A stretch of DNA of 13,190 nucleotides from UBA7239 sp035456205. GTDB lineage: Bacteria > Pseudomonadota > Gammaproteobacteria > Pseudomonadales > UBA7239. The stretch lies in contig DATIDQ010000079.1 in the NCBI GenBank assembly GCA_035456205.1, forward strand, positions 1-13,190, read 5' to 3'. Positions 1 through 6,503 of this stretch are shown one piece after another. The notes under the pieces were generated by a model. That model saw nothing but the letters and a program-made list of their open reading frames with translations, made no database searches and was not told the origin of the DNA. Every line of letters starts with the position of its first letter. Position 1 is the stretch's first letter. The position numbers were made by a program, and so were the translations under genes.

Positions 1-1120
1 GGACATCTGACAAATCGGGGCGGAGCATTTTTCCCGATTTTTGCCAGTCGTACATGACAGGCAAACTCCAGGAATATTTTTCATCGATATTCCACAATTC
101 ACACTGCAGCAACGTGACATCCCGACAAAACAACGATGAAAGAATGCGATAACCTTTTGTATCCAATGCATCCATCCCGGATTTCACAGCGGTATTCATA
201 TACTGCAAAGCCACGAAACGCCCCATGTTATGCAGCACGCCCAGCACCAATGCTTGCATAGGCTCAACCAGACCTGTGCGCTCGGCCAGCCACCAGCCAT
301 AGGCTGAAACACCTAAAGTAAATTGCCAGACACTTTCAGCATCAGCGCTGTCTTTGGCACGTAGCCAGTACACAGCGAACACCAGTAAAAGATCCGCCAG
401 CACGTTCGGCCCCATGCGCTCAATAGCTGTTATACAGTGATGGCACGGCTCGCGGGGCGACAGCAATGGGCTGTTAGCTGCGTGCACAAGGAAACGCTCC
501 AGCGACGGCATCGACACCGCCACGCGTGCCAGCTCTGTGCTGTCGTTACTACCCAAACGGATCATGCGCCTCATTTCCGCTACAGCCAATGGCAGATCAG
601 CCAGATGCACATGAAAATGCCGGAAATCATCCTTGAATGCGCGGAACAACAATAATTCCTCAGACTCGGGAGCCAACTCGCTACTTTCCAATTCTTCAAC
701 ACCGTAACGCAATTGCACACGCCTCTGCATATGCTCTTGCAAGCGCGCCAACAAATCGCGATCCACCACCAACAGAGTGGCACTCAATTCCACCACTGCG
801 CTGTAGTGACGAGGCCTCAAACGCGCTAGCGGTTGCTGAGCTACAGGACTATCGGCTGCAACCCGATGCACACGCCCATCAGCCGCCACCAGCTTCAACT
901 CACCAGACAGGAGAAAATATTCGCAATTATCATTGTCAGATAACTGGAACAGGCACTTTTGGTCAGAATAGCTTTCCAGACGAGCCAACGGGAGCAACTC
1001 TGCCAGCGCCTCATCATCCAGCGTCCGCAAAGGTGCGAAACGTAACAGATGCTCCAGATACGCCGCGTTCACCGGAACAGATGATGCTGTGGGTGGTAAT
1101 ACGTGCAGAAGACCGGCCAT
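1..1120 (-). CDS. Regulator with cNMP-binding-like and HDOD domains (C-terminus outside window)
   Basis: An uninterrupted frame of 373 codons runs from ATG at 1118-1120 to the left edge, so the C-terminus is missing. An AAAGGGA stretch about 10 bases upstream supports the start. Residues about 22-130 resemble the cyclic-nucleotide-binding beta roll of CRP-type proteins (YFLLSGELKLV at 68-78). The phosphate-binding cassette looks degenerate: in my hand alignment CRP Glu72 becomes Gln96 and CRP Arg82 becomes Tyr106. Residues about 168 onward match HDOD domains: LADLPLAVAEM at 173-183, then LVHAANSPLL, then LGVLHNMGRF, where a true HD-GYP/HD hydrolase would have an HD pair; here it is His-Asn. 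HDOD proteins are non-catalytic regulators of motility, biofilm and signalling. Binding of cAMP is therefore doubtful and the partner is unknown. The domain calls are solid, the function is not. Confidence 0.8.
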   Translation of the reverse strand, partial: MAGLLHVLPPTASSVPVNAAYLEHLLRFAPLRTLDDEALAELLPLARLESYSDQKCLFQLSDNDNCEYFLLSGELKLVAADGRVHRVAADSPVAQQPLARLRPRHYSAVVELSATLLVVDRDLLARLQEHMQRRVQLRYGVEELESSELAPESEELLLFRAFKDDFRHFHVHLADLPLAVAEMRRMIRLGSNDSTELARVAVSMPSLERFLVHAANSPLLSPREPCHHCITAIERMGPNVLADLLLVFAVYWLRAKDSADAESVWQFTLGVSAYGWWLAERTGLVEPMQALVLGVLHNMGRFVALQYMNTAVKSGMDALDTKGYRILSSLFCRDVTLLQCELWNIDEKYSWSLPVMYDWQKSGKMLRPDLSDV

Positions 1121-1148
1121 AACGGAGTCCCTTTCGGAGGCTACGGGC

Positions 1149-1154
1149 AGTATA
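1149..1154 (-). promoter_or_regulatory. Candidate -10 element for the HDOD gene
   Basis: On the minus strand TATACT, one mismatch from the sigma-70 -10 consensus, lies 28 bases upstream of the HDOD start codon and would give a short 5' leader. I see no convincing -35 box at 16-18 bases, so this is a weak candidate based only on the hexamer and its position. Confidence 0.3.
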
Positions 1155-1173
1155 GACCGTTCTGTAAAACCTG

Positions 1174-1194
1174 CCCTGCGTACAAAAAGCAGGG
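1174..1194 (-). other. Hairpin in darP-HDOD spacer, possible weak terminator
   Basis: CCCTGC and GCAGGG form a perfect 6-bp stem around a 9-base loop. On the minus strand it is followed by CAGGTTTTAC, so the T run is short and offset. It could weakly terminate darP transcription or be an RNA structure in the spacer; the short stem makes chance a real alternative. Confidence 0.3.
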
Positions 1195-1201
1195 ATAATT
1201 C

Positions 1202-1226
1202 TTCAGGAATAGTTGCTATTCCTGAA
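1202..1226. repeat. Perfect 11-bp inverted repeat overlapping darP stop
   Basis: TTCAGGAATAG, a 3-base spacer (TTG) and CTATTCCTGAA form a perfect 11-bp inverted repeat. The darP stop codon (minus-strand TAG, 1216-1218) sits at the base of one arm, next to the loop. No T tract follows on either strand, so it is not a standard intrinsic terminator. It may stabilise the mRNA 3' end, pause polymerase, or be a protein-binding palindrome. Confidence 0.6.
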
Positions 1227-1737
1227 CGATAACCTGATACCGCTTCAGATACTGGAACAGCTTGCGCATGGCGGCAGGTGGCTTTTGCTGTTGCGCCTCG
1301 CGCTGTGCATCACGAATCAGTTGTCGCAGTGGTTGCACCTCGATGCCGGGGAAAATCTGCAGTACTTCCCCTACAGCCTTATCACCTTCCTTGATTAACC
1401 GCGAACGCCAATGTTCCAATTCATGTAGGGCGCGACTCGCTTCAACACCGCCCGTTTGGGTATTTTCGTAAGCCAGTTTCACTGCTTCAATATCCGCCTC
1501 ACGCATCAGTTTCCCGATTAATTGCAGATGCCGACGACCTGCCTCGCGTTGAAAAATTTTCTGATGCTGCAAAATGGCATCCAGTAAATTTTCATCCAGC
1601 GGCATTTTTTTCAAAGTATCCGGCGTCAATTCAGCGAGTTTTTTACCGAGCGCCTGCAATGCCAGCATCTCGCGTTTGAGACTCGATTTGCTAGGGCGCT
1701 CATCAGCATTCTCTTCAAGCATTTTATGGTCGACCAT
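1216..1737 (-). CDS. darP: Ribosome biogenesis protein DarP/YjgA (DUF615)
   Basis: A 173-residue protein of the DUF615 family, typical of beta- and gammaproteobacteria and known in E. coli as a factor associated with late 50S subunit precursors. Family hallmarks are visible: the KSSLKREMLALQALGKKLAEL start, KMPLDENLLDAI, the central RRHLQLIGKLMRE block and a C-terminal KPPAAMRKLFQYLK helix. The E. coli homologue is about 183 residues, so this is full length. The frame stays open further upstream into mgtE, but that extension encodes a hydrophobic stretch foreign to the family. I therefore chose ATG at 1735-1737, with 1720-1722 as a possible later start; neither has a clear Shine-Dalgarno sequence, which fits translational coupling. 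It starts 17 bases after the mgtE stop on the same strand, so the two are probably co-transcribed. Confidence 0.9.
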   Translation of the reverse strand: MVDHKMLEENADERPSKSSLKREMLALQALGKKLAELTPDTLKKMPLDENLLDAILQHQKIFQREAGRRHLQLIGKLMREADIEAVKLAYENTQTGGVEASRALHELEHWRSRLIKEGDKAVGEVLQIFPGIEVQPLRQLIRDAQREAQQQKPPAAMRKLFQYLKRYQVIVQE

Positions 1738-1754
1738 CAGAAACAGGGCCGCAT

Positions 1755-3113
1755 TTAAAAATAAAACCAGGTAGCCAGACCAAGAAAAGCAAAAAATCCC
1801 ATGCAATCGGTGAATGTGGTGAGAATCACACCACCAGCCAATGCCGGATCAATTTTCATACGCTTCATCACCAGAGGCAGCATTGCGCCAGCGAGGGCCG
1901 CCACAAACATATTGATCACCATCGCACCGCCAATAATGCATCCGAGTTTGATATCACTGAACCAGTATGTAGAAATCGTACCCACCACAGCCGCCCAGAC
2001 AAAGCCGTTGATCAGACCCACCATCACTTCACGACCCAGTAACCAGTTAGCGTTGTGACGTGTGATCTGTCCCAATGCGAGACCGCGAATCACAATGGTC
2101 AAGGTCTGGGTGCCCGCAACACCACCCATGCCCGCAACAATCGGCATCAACACCGCCAGCGCAACCACTTTCTGAATAGTGCCTTCAAACTGGCCCACCA
2201 CCCAGGAAGCCATAAATGCTGTCATAAGATTGATGCCCAACCACACGGCCCGCAATGGAACGACTTTCAACGTCGGCGCGAATACATCTTCCTCTTCGGT
2301 CAAACCCGCCATACTCATCAGCGAGTGATCAGCTTCATCGATAATAACGTCGATAACGTCGTCAACAGTGATACGACCTAACAATTTTCCGTCGGGATCA
2401 ACCACTGGCGCAGTGATCCAGTCATAGCGCTCGAAAAGGTTCGCCACTTCGTTAGCAGGCATGTCAGCCGGAATGGATTTCACATCCGTCACCATGACTT
2501 CACGCACGCTGACTGCAGGATCGGTAGTCAGGATTTTGGATATAGGCAGCAACCCGACCAGCTGGTCATCATTGTTGACAACAAATACGCAGTCGGTAGT
2601 CGGCGGCAATTCCTTGTGCATGCGCAGATAGCGCAACACGACATCCAGCGTCACACGCGGATGAATGGTGATGGTGTCCGTATTCATTAAGCCGCCAGCA
2701 GTGTCCTCGTCATGCGAGAGCATTTGCTCGACACGAAGGCGATCCTGCTCACTCATGGATGACAGCACTTCTTCAATCACCGCATCCGGCAAATTTTGCA
2801 GGATGTCGGCGATATCGTCGTCGTCCAGCTCATCGGTGATCTCGGCAAGCTGATCAGCGCCCATCGTCCTGAGCAACTGGCTCTGGATTTCTTCATTGAG
2901 CCACGTCAGTACTTCGCCCTGCTGCTCCTTGTCGACTAACTGCCAGAGCACTCTGCGGTTTTTAGGCGGACTGGATTCCAGCAAAGCCGCCACGTTGGGT
3001 ACGGATAGGCTGTTGAGCATGCGCCGGACTTGCACAAACGTACCGCCGGATAACGCTTCATTGAGCTGATCCAGTTTCAGTAGGGTCTGCTGTTTGTCGA
3101 GCATTTGCGACAT
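1755..3113 (-). CDS. mgtE: Magnesium transporter MgtE
   Basis: A 452-residue inner-membrane Mg2+ channel of the MgtE family, at the usual length. The order is standard: an acidic helical N domain (about 1-135, with DELDDDD at 94-100), a pair of CBS domains (about 138-262) that sense cytosolic Mg2+ in characterised members, a connecting helix, then five membrane segments (about 286-306, 314-345, 362-384, 390-415 and 424-450). The pore motif PIVAGMGGVAGTQ (324-336) and the final-helix TTFTDCMG block are present. Asp436 matches the Mg2+-coordinating aspartate of Thermus MgtE (Asp432). ATG at 3111-3113 is the first family-like start; a second Met is three codons in, and neither has a good ribosome-binding site. 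The gene heads the mgtE-darP unit. No Mg2+ riboswitch is recognisable in its short leader. Confidence 0.95.
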   Translation of the reverse strand: MSQMLDKQQTLLKLDQLNEALSGGTFVQVRRMLNSLSVPNVAALLESSPPKNRRVLWQLVDKEQQGEVLTWLNEEIQSQLLRTMGADQLAEITDELDDDDIADILQNLPDAVIEEVLSSMSEQDRLRVEQMLSHDEDTAGGLMNTDTITIHPRVTLDVVLRYLRMHKELPPTTDCVFVVNNDDQLVGLLPISKILTTDPAVSVREVMVTDVKSIPADMPANEVANLFERYDWITAPVVDPDGKLLGRITVDDVIDVIIDEADHSLMSMAGLTEEEDVFAPTLKVVPLRAVWLGINLMTAFMASWVVGQFEGTIQKVVALAVLMPIVAGMGGVAGTQTLTIVIRGLALGQITRHNANWLLGREVMVGLINGFVWAAVVGTISTYWFSDIKLGCIIGGAMVINMFVAALAGAMLPLVMKRMKIDPALAGGVILTTFTDCMGFFAFLGLATWFYF

Positions 3114-3333
3114 GCTGGCAGTCCGGTCGGCAGGGAAGAATAGCCGGCTATGTTACCACCCGAGACGTGAATAATAAATTACAAAACCTCTGCAAATACT
3201 TAATGTGTAAGGAATTTTGGTTTCAACATCCTTTCCCTTCATCCATGCACAGGCCGCATAAACAAATAATACAGAATCTGCTAAGCTCACCGACGTCAAT
3301 TAAAAAACAACCCCTATTCTTCAGGAGTCCACC
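3114..3333. promoter_or_regulatory. Divergent intergenic region between mgtE and glycine-zipper gene
   Basis: This 220-base AT-rich spacer must hold the promoters for mgtE (leftward) and the gene at 3334 (rightward). A 10-bp palindrome TAGCCGGCTA lies at 3141-3150, about 30 bases upstream of the mgtE start. For mgtE, TTAAGT and TAATTT 16 bases apart on the minus strand are a weak -35/-10 candidate. I see no small gene, RNA gene or clear riboswitch here. Confidence 0.5.
3279..3287 (+). promoter_or_regulatory. Candidate extended -10 for glycine-zipper gene
   Basis: TGCTAAGCT has the TGn extension followed by a TAnnnT hexamer and lies 46 bases before the start codon at 3334. It would give a leader of roughly 40 bases. 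No clear -35 box is visible, which is tolerated by extended -10 promoters. The evidence is pattern and position only. Confidence 0.35.
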
Positions 3334-3924
3334 ATGAAAAGCATCGCCAGAATCCCCCGCTCCCTCTTTCTGATAAGCGCACTCATTGCTATGCCCTCAC
3401 TGGCTGAGGACACAGCAAAAGCAGCCGTTGGCAGCGCTGTTGGTGGCGCTGGCGGTGCCTATGTAGGCGAAAAAGTGGGCGGCGACACGGGTGCAGCGAT
3501 TGGCGCCGGTGTGGCAGGTGCTGCTGGTGGTGCTCTGGGCGCTGATGATGGCAATAAAACAGAGGCCGCTATAGGTGGCGGACTGGGTGGCGCTGGCGGT
3601 GCAGTAGCTGGAAAAGCGCTGGGCGGCGAAACAGGTCAGCTGGTAGGTGCAGGCGTTGGTGCGGCACTCGGTGGAGCTATAGGTGCCAACATGGGCGATG
3701 CTGATGACAAGCACAATAAGGATGAGGACTACCAGAAAGCCCTCTACTACCAGCAACAACAGAATAAGAACAAACACTCAAACCAGAGCATTCAAAAGAG
3801 ATACGACAAATACCGCGACGATGATCATCAAGGCGACAGGCACTACGATGACAGGCACGATAATGGAAAACATCTGGGCGAGAAAAAACACAAAAACAAG
3901 GGCAAAGGCAAAGACAGGGATTGA
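3334..3924 (+). CDS. Secreted glycine-zipper protein with duplicated core and charged tail
   Basis: A 196-residue exported protein. Residues 1-24 are a signal peptide (probable cleavage SLA|ED). Residues about 32-122 are almost entirely Gly and Ala with GxxxG spacing, typical of glycine-zipper / 2TM surface-antigen-like domains that insert in or coat membranes. The core is two tandem copies exactly 48 residues apart without gaps (32-70 and 80-118), with 22 of 39 positions identical. Residues about 122-196 form a very hydrophilic tail rich in Asp, Lys, His, Gln and Asn, probably disordered and possibly metal-binding. AGGAG seven bases before ATG supports the start. The next gene shares its leader, signal peptide and parts of the tail. 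Families of this type include envelope stress lipoproteins, but there is no lipobox Cys here. The molecular function is unknown. Confidence 0.85.
   Translation: MKSIARIPRSLFLISALIAMPSLAEDTAKAAVGSAVGGAGGAYVGEKVGGDTGAAIGAGVAGAAGGALGADDGNKTEAAIGGGLGGAGGAVAGKALGGETGQLVGAGVGAALGGAIGANMGDADDKHNKDEDYQKALYYQQQQNKNKHSNQSIQKRYDKYRDDDHQGDRHYDDRHDNGKHLGEKKHKNKGKGKDRD
3427..3687 (+). repeat. Tandem 144-base coding repeat (glycine-zipper duplication)
   Basis: Codons 32-70 (3427-3543) and 80-118 (3571-3687) encode the same Gly/Ala pattern at a constant offset of 48 codons, with 22 of 39 residues identical. Identical positions include the block GGAGGA, the GGxTG turn and the IGAG/VGAG segment. DNA identity is less than perfect, so this is an old internal duplication, not a recent slippage product. 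Confidence 0.75.
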
Positions 3925-3979
3925 GTGCGACTTATACAAAAACTGGTATGCTTAAGCCTGTCATTCAAAGGAGTCCACT

Positions 3980-4273
3980 ATGAAGAGTATTTCCTGCGCA
4001 GTCCGTTACCTGATTCTGGCTAGTAGCTTGGTGGCTGTATCTGCCATCGCCGCTGAAGACCCGGCAAAAGCGCCAGCCACCAGCACTGCAGTTGCTGGCA
4101 AGCCAGCAGCGGGCGCAGCAGCTCCAACATCAGAGAGCGACAAGAAGAAAGAAGCACAAAAATCTCCTTATCTTCTGCAACAACCTAAGCAGCAACAACA
4201 TAACAAACACAAAAACGAAAAACTGTTTGACAAAAAAGAGGCTCCTAAAAAAGCTGCTGATGTTAAAAAATAG
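3980..4273 (+). CDS. Small secreted Lys/Gln-rich protein, core-less paralogue of upstream gene
   Basis: A 97-residue exported protein that I cannot assign to a named family. Residues 1-24 are a signal peptide (probable cleavage AIA|AE). The mature part is Ala/Pro/Lys rich, then a tail rich in Gln, Lys, His and Asn. AAAGGAG six bases upstream gives a strong ribosome-binding site. It resembles the gene 55 bases upstream at three places: the leader and MKSI start, the mature N-terminus (AEDPAKA against AEDTAKA), and the tail (YLLQQ, then QQHNKHKN, then FDKK at 64-86, against YYQQQQ, NKNKHSNQ and YDKY). It lacks the glycine-zipper core. The likely origin is duplication followed by loss or replacement of the core. 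It is probably periplasmic or envelope-associated and perhaps co-expressed with its neighbour; a possible separate extended -10 (TGGTATGCT) lies at about 3943-3951. A strong terminator follows. Confidence 0.75.
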   Translation: MKSISCAVRYLILASSLVAVSAIAAEDPAKAPATSTAVAGKPAAGAAAPTSESDKKKEAQKSPYLLQQPKQQQHNKHKNEKLFDKKEAPKKAADVKK

Positions 4274-4299
4274 GCCTTACCACAAGTTTTAAGCGCAAT

Positions 4300-4331
4300 A
4301 AAAAAGCGAGGCTACACACCTCGCTTTTTTT
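4300..4331. terminator. Strong bidirectional intrinsic terminator
   Basis: GCGAGG (4306-4311), a 7-base loop and CCTCGC (4319-4324) are flanked by six A residues on the left and seven T residues on the right. It works as a Rho-independent terminator for the plus-strand gene ending at 4273. Read from the other side it has an equally good T run for cysK, which ends at 4369. Both convergent units share it. Confidence 0.93.
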
Positions 4332-4368
4332 ATACCTTTCCCTTGCTTGCCTCAAAAGGACACAGGCA

Positions 4369-5334
4369 TTACTGCACTTTTTCCTGTTCGCTAAAAATCC
4401 CTTCAAATAACGGCGACGTGAGATAGCGCTCCGAAGAATCCGGCAACACCACCACAATCAGCTTGCCTGCATTTTCCGGCTGTGAGGCCACACGCTCAGC
4501 CACGGCCATCGCCGCACCACTCGAAATTCCAGCCAGTATCCCCTCTTCTTTCATCAGACGATGCGCCCACAATATTGCATCTTCATTACTCACTGCTTCT
4601 ACTTGATCCACCATTGCCAGATCCAGCGTCTTTGGGATAAAACCCGCACCGATACCCTGAATTTTATGCGGCGTGTGTTGCGGTTCCTTGCCGTCTCTTG
4701 CTGCGCGAATCATATACGACGATTCTGGCTCTACAGCTACCGATGTCATTGCCTTACCCATGGTTTTCTTGATGTAGCGCGACACGCCTGTAATGGTGCC
4801 ACCAGTTCCCACACCGCTAATCAGAATATCGATCTTGCCATGAGTATCTCGCCAGATTTCCGGCCCAGTCGTTTTTTCATGTATCTCTGGATTGGCCGGA
4901 TTTTCAAATTGCTGCAGTAACAAATAATGCGACGGATCGCTGGCGACAATTTCCTGCGCTTTGGCAATTGCTCCATTCATGCCTTTAGGTGCCTCCGTCA
5001 ACACCAGCTTTGCGCCGAGTGCTTTCAGAATTTGTCTGCGTTCCAGACTCATGCTCGCAGGCATGGTCAAGGTAATACTGTAACCTTTTGCTGCCGCAAC
5101 AAACGCCAGGGCAATACCGGTATTACCGCTAGTTGGCTCTACCAGCTCCATACCTGGCTTCAATACACCACGCTGTTCTGCATCCGCAATCATATTGGCA
5201 CCAATGCGGCATTTCACTGAACCTGCCGGATTACGGCTTTCCAGTTTTGCGAAAATATTGTGCGATGTAATGCGATTCAGTTTAATCAGCGGTGTATCGC
5301 CAATACTCTGGCTGTTATCTGCAAAAAATGTCAT
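4369..5334 (-). CDS. cysK: Cysteine synthase A (O-acetylserine sulfhydrylase)
   Basis: A 321-residue cytosolic PLP enzyme that makes cysteine from O-acetylserine and sulfide. Lys41 in the SVKCR motif is the expected Schiff-base lysine (E. coli Lys42). TSGNTG at 68-73 is the substrate loop, GVGTGGT at 174-180 the PLP phosphate loop, and GISSGAA near 270 the pyridine-nitrogen site. The block KGMNGAIAKAQEIV and the segment QFENPANPEIHEKTTGPEIW match CysK closely, not CysM. The frame extends ten codons further upstream to 5364. I chose ATG at 5332-5334 because AAGGAG lies seven bases before it and the protein then begins like E. coli CysK. It follows the DUF2066 gene by 37 bases on the same strand, so read-through is likely. 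Two CCAATCA repeats lie in that gap and may mark local control. Confidence 0.95.
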   Translation of the reverse strand: MTFFADNSQSIGDTPLIKLNRITSHNIFAKLESRNPAGSVKCRIGANMIADAEQRGVLKPGMELVEPTSGNTGIALAFVAAAKGYSITLTMPASMSLERRQILKALGAKLVLTEAPKGMNGAIAKAQEIVASDPSHYLLLQQFENPANPEIHEKTTGPEIWRDTHGKIDILISGVGTGGTITGVSRYIKKTMGKAMTSVAVEPESSYMIRAARDGKEPQHTPHKIQGIGAGFIPKTLDLAMVDQVEAVSNEDAILWAHRLMKEEGILAGISSGAAMAVAERVASQPENAGKLIVVVLPDSSERYLTSPLFEGIFSEQEKVQ

Positions 5335-5360
5335 GACTTTCTCCTTGAAATTCATTAAAA

Positions 5361-5387
5361 CCAATCACTATTTATTCAATCCAATCA
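5361..5387. repeat. Direct repeat CCAATCA upstream of cysK
   Basis: CCAATCA occurs at 5361-5367 and again at 5381-5387, exactly 20 bases apart (about two helical turns). The pair straddles the DUF2066 stop codon and lies 27-53 bases upstream of the cysK start. The spacing suits a protein bound on one face of DNA, but a 7-base repeat in AT-rich DNA may be chance. Confidence 0.35.
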
Positions 5388-6424
5388 TAATGCCATACAG
5401 GACGTGATGACGGGTCTCCACCTGTTGGCAATAATTCTTCTTTCCATTGCAATGATTTGAATAACGCCGTGAGATTGCGAAAACTTTCACGGCCCTTCAC
5501 ATCCACATCCACCATCACTGTTGTGCCACTAATTTGCGTGCTGGCTATACGCTGTACCGCTTCCAGTTTTTCCAGATACTGACGCAATTGCATGTATGCC
5601 GCATACGTCTTCACACCATCAACCTGCAACCGCAATTGTGCCGGGCCAGTATCAGCTGTTGTGCTATTGAGATAACTGCCGGATAAATACGCGGCTGTCT
5701 GGCGCAATGCCGCATCAACCAATACTGGAAATGTAGCTGCTTTTTGCTGGAATGGCAGGTCTTGATCCTTGAAATGCAACGACCATTGCCCGCTCCAGCC
5801 GCTTGTATCATTACCGCGAACATTTCCTAACAGCAATGCATCGGCTTTTTTCTGTGTTGCCAGTGGCAATAAAGCAATCGCATCCAGCGCCTGCACATTA
5901 GCTGCTACCGTAATATCTTGTTCAGCAGGATCTGGTATCAATAATGGCACACCGCGAGCTTGTCCAATGCTCATCAATGACGAAGCAACGCCTGTATCAC
6001 CTGATGCAGGCAAGGGTAGCAATGCGGCCTGCTCATTCACCATCAATAGCATCACCAGTGGTCGATCCAGCGGCCACAACGCCACACCGGCTTCATTCAG
6101 CAATTGATTCACCGGCGCGGGAGAAAAACCCAGTTTAATTCTCCAACCTGATGCCGCTGGCTTATCCTGTACGTAAGTAAACTGCAGTAGATAGTTTTCA
6201 GATTTTGTAAGGGCGGATTTGATGCGAGGGTCGCCATCCAAAGGCTGGCCACTGAGTCTCTCCAACACTAGCAGCAACCCGGCACGCTCAGCCGCCGGAC
6301 GATCTGTAGCACTCTGGCTCGCCACTGGTACTTCAATGGTATAAGGATCTTCCAGGCGTGCGGCGCGTGCCGCAGAAGAGCACAACAAAACGCAATAAAT
6401 GAGTACAGTAAATACAATTTTCAT
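5372..6424 (-). CDS. DUF2066 periplasmic protein
   Basis: A 350-residue protein that I recognise as DUF2066, an uncharacterised exported family of gammaproteobacteria. Residues 1-21 are a signal peptide (MKIVF start, hydrophobic core, ARA cleavage motif). The N-terminal domain carries the family pattern of an AERAGLLLVLERLSGQP block (46-62) followed by YLLQFTY, and the C-terminal part has alternating short strands and helices (VMVDVDVKGR). Upstream in-frame ATGs at 6431-6433 and 6440-6442 exist. I chose 6422-6424 because the protein then starts with the Lys typical of signal peptides; no start has a clear ribosome-binding site. From memory, in Pseudomonas the family sits near purM and hda, whereas here the downstream neighbour is cysK. 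Its function is unknown; an envelope role is inferred only from export. Confidence 0.8.
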   Translation of the reverse strand: MKIVFTVLIYCVLLCSSAARAARLEDPYTIEVPVASQSATDRPAAERAGLLLVLERLSGQPLDGDPRIKSALTKSENYLLQFTYVQDKPAASGWRIKLGFSPAPVNQLLNEAGVALWPLDRPLVMLLMVNEQAALLPLPASGDTGVASSLMSIGQARGVPLLIPDPAEQDITVAANVQALDAIALLPLATQKKADALLLGNVRGNDTSGWSGQWSLHFKDQDLPFQQKAATFPVLVDAALRQTAAYLSGSYLNSTTADTGPAQLRLQVDGVKTYAAYMQLRQYLEKLEAVQRIASTQISGTTVMVDVDVKGRESFRNLTALFKSLQWKEELLPTGGDPSSRPVWHYDWIE

Positions 6425-6468
6425 GAGTGACATCAATAACAATAGTGGGCCGGCAACGACGGCCAGAC

Positions 6469-6477
6469 TGCTACAAT
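6469..6477 (+). promoter_or_regulatory. Candidate extended -10 promoter of cyclase operon
   Basis: TGCTACAAT combines a TGn extension with TACAAT, one mismatch from the -10 consensus. It lies 27 bases before the cyclase start codon at 6504, predicting a leader of about 20 bases. Just upstream, GGCCG (6448-6452) and CGGCC (6460-6464) form a small inverted repeat over the -35 region, a possible operator. No good -35 hexamer is visible. Confidence 0.45.
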
Positions 6478-6503
6478 CACGCTGCTATTACAAGGATTGA
6501 CGC

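Noticed and set aside
437..1122. Plus-strand open frames across the left 1.1 kb (for example 437-655 and 637-1122)
   Set aside because: They lie opposite the long continuous minus-strand frame with clear cNMP-like and HDOD features; their proteins show no recognisable domain and skewed composition.
1738..1806. Upstream extension of darP to an ATG at 1804-1806
   Set aside because: It would overlap the end of mgtE and add a hydrophobic stretch absent from the DUF615 family.
3114..3200. Mg2+ riboswitch in the mgtE leader
   Set aside because: The leader is short and I could not find the set of conserved helices expected of an M-box or similar element.
3397..3777. Minus-strand 126-codon frame opposite the glycine-zipper gene
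   Set aside because: It is an antisense by-product of the Gly/Ala-rich coding repeat; the plus-strand frame has a ribosome-binding site and signal peptide.
3334..4273. Two-gene toxin-antitoxin or bacteriocin-immunity system
   Set aside because: Both proteins have Sec-type signal peptides and mutual similarity; no double-glycine leader, transporter or immunity-type gene is nearby.
5335..5364. Ten-codon N-terminal extension of cysK
   Set aside because: AAGGAG is ideally placed for the ATG at 5332-5334, and the extension has no counterpart in CysK.
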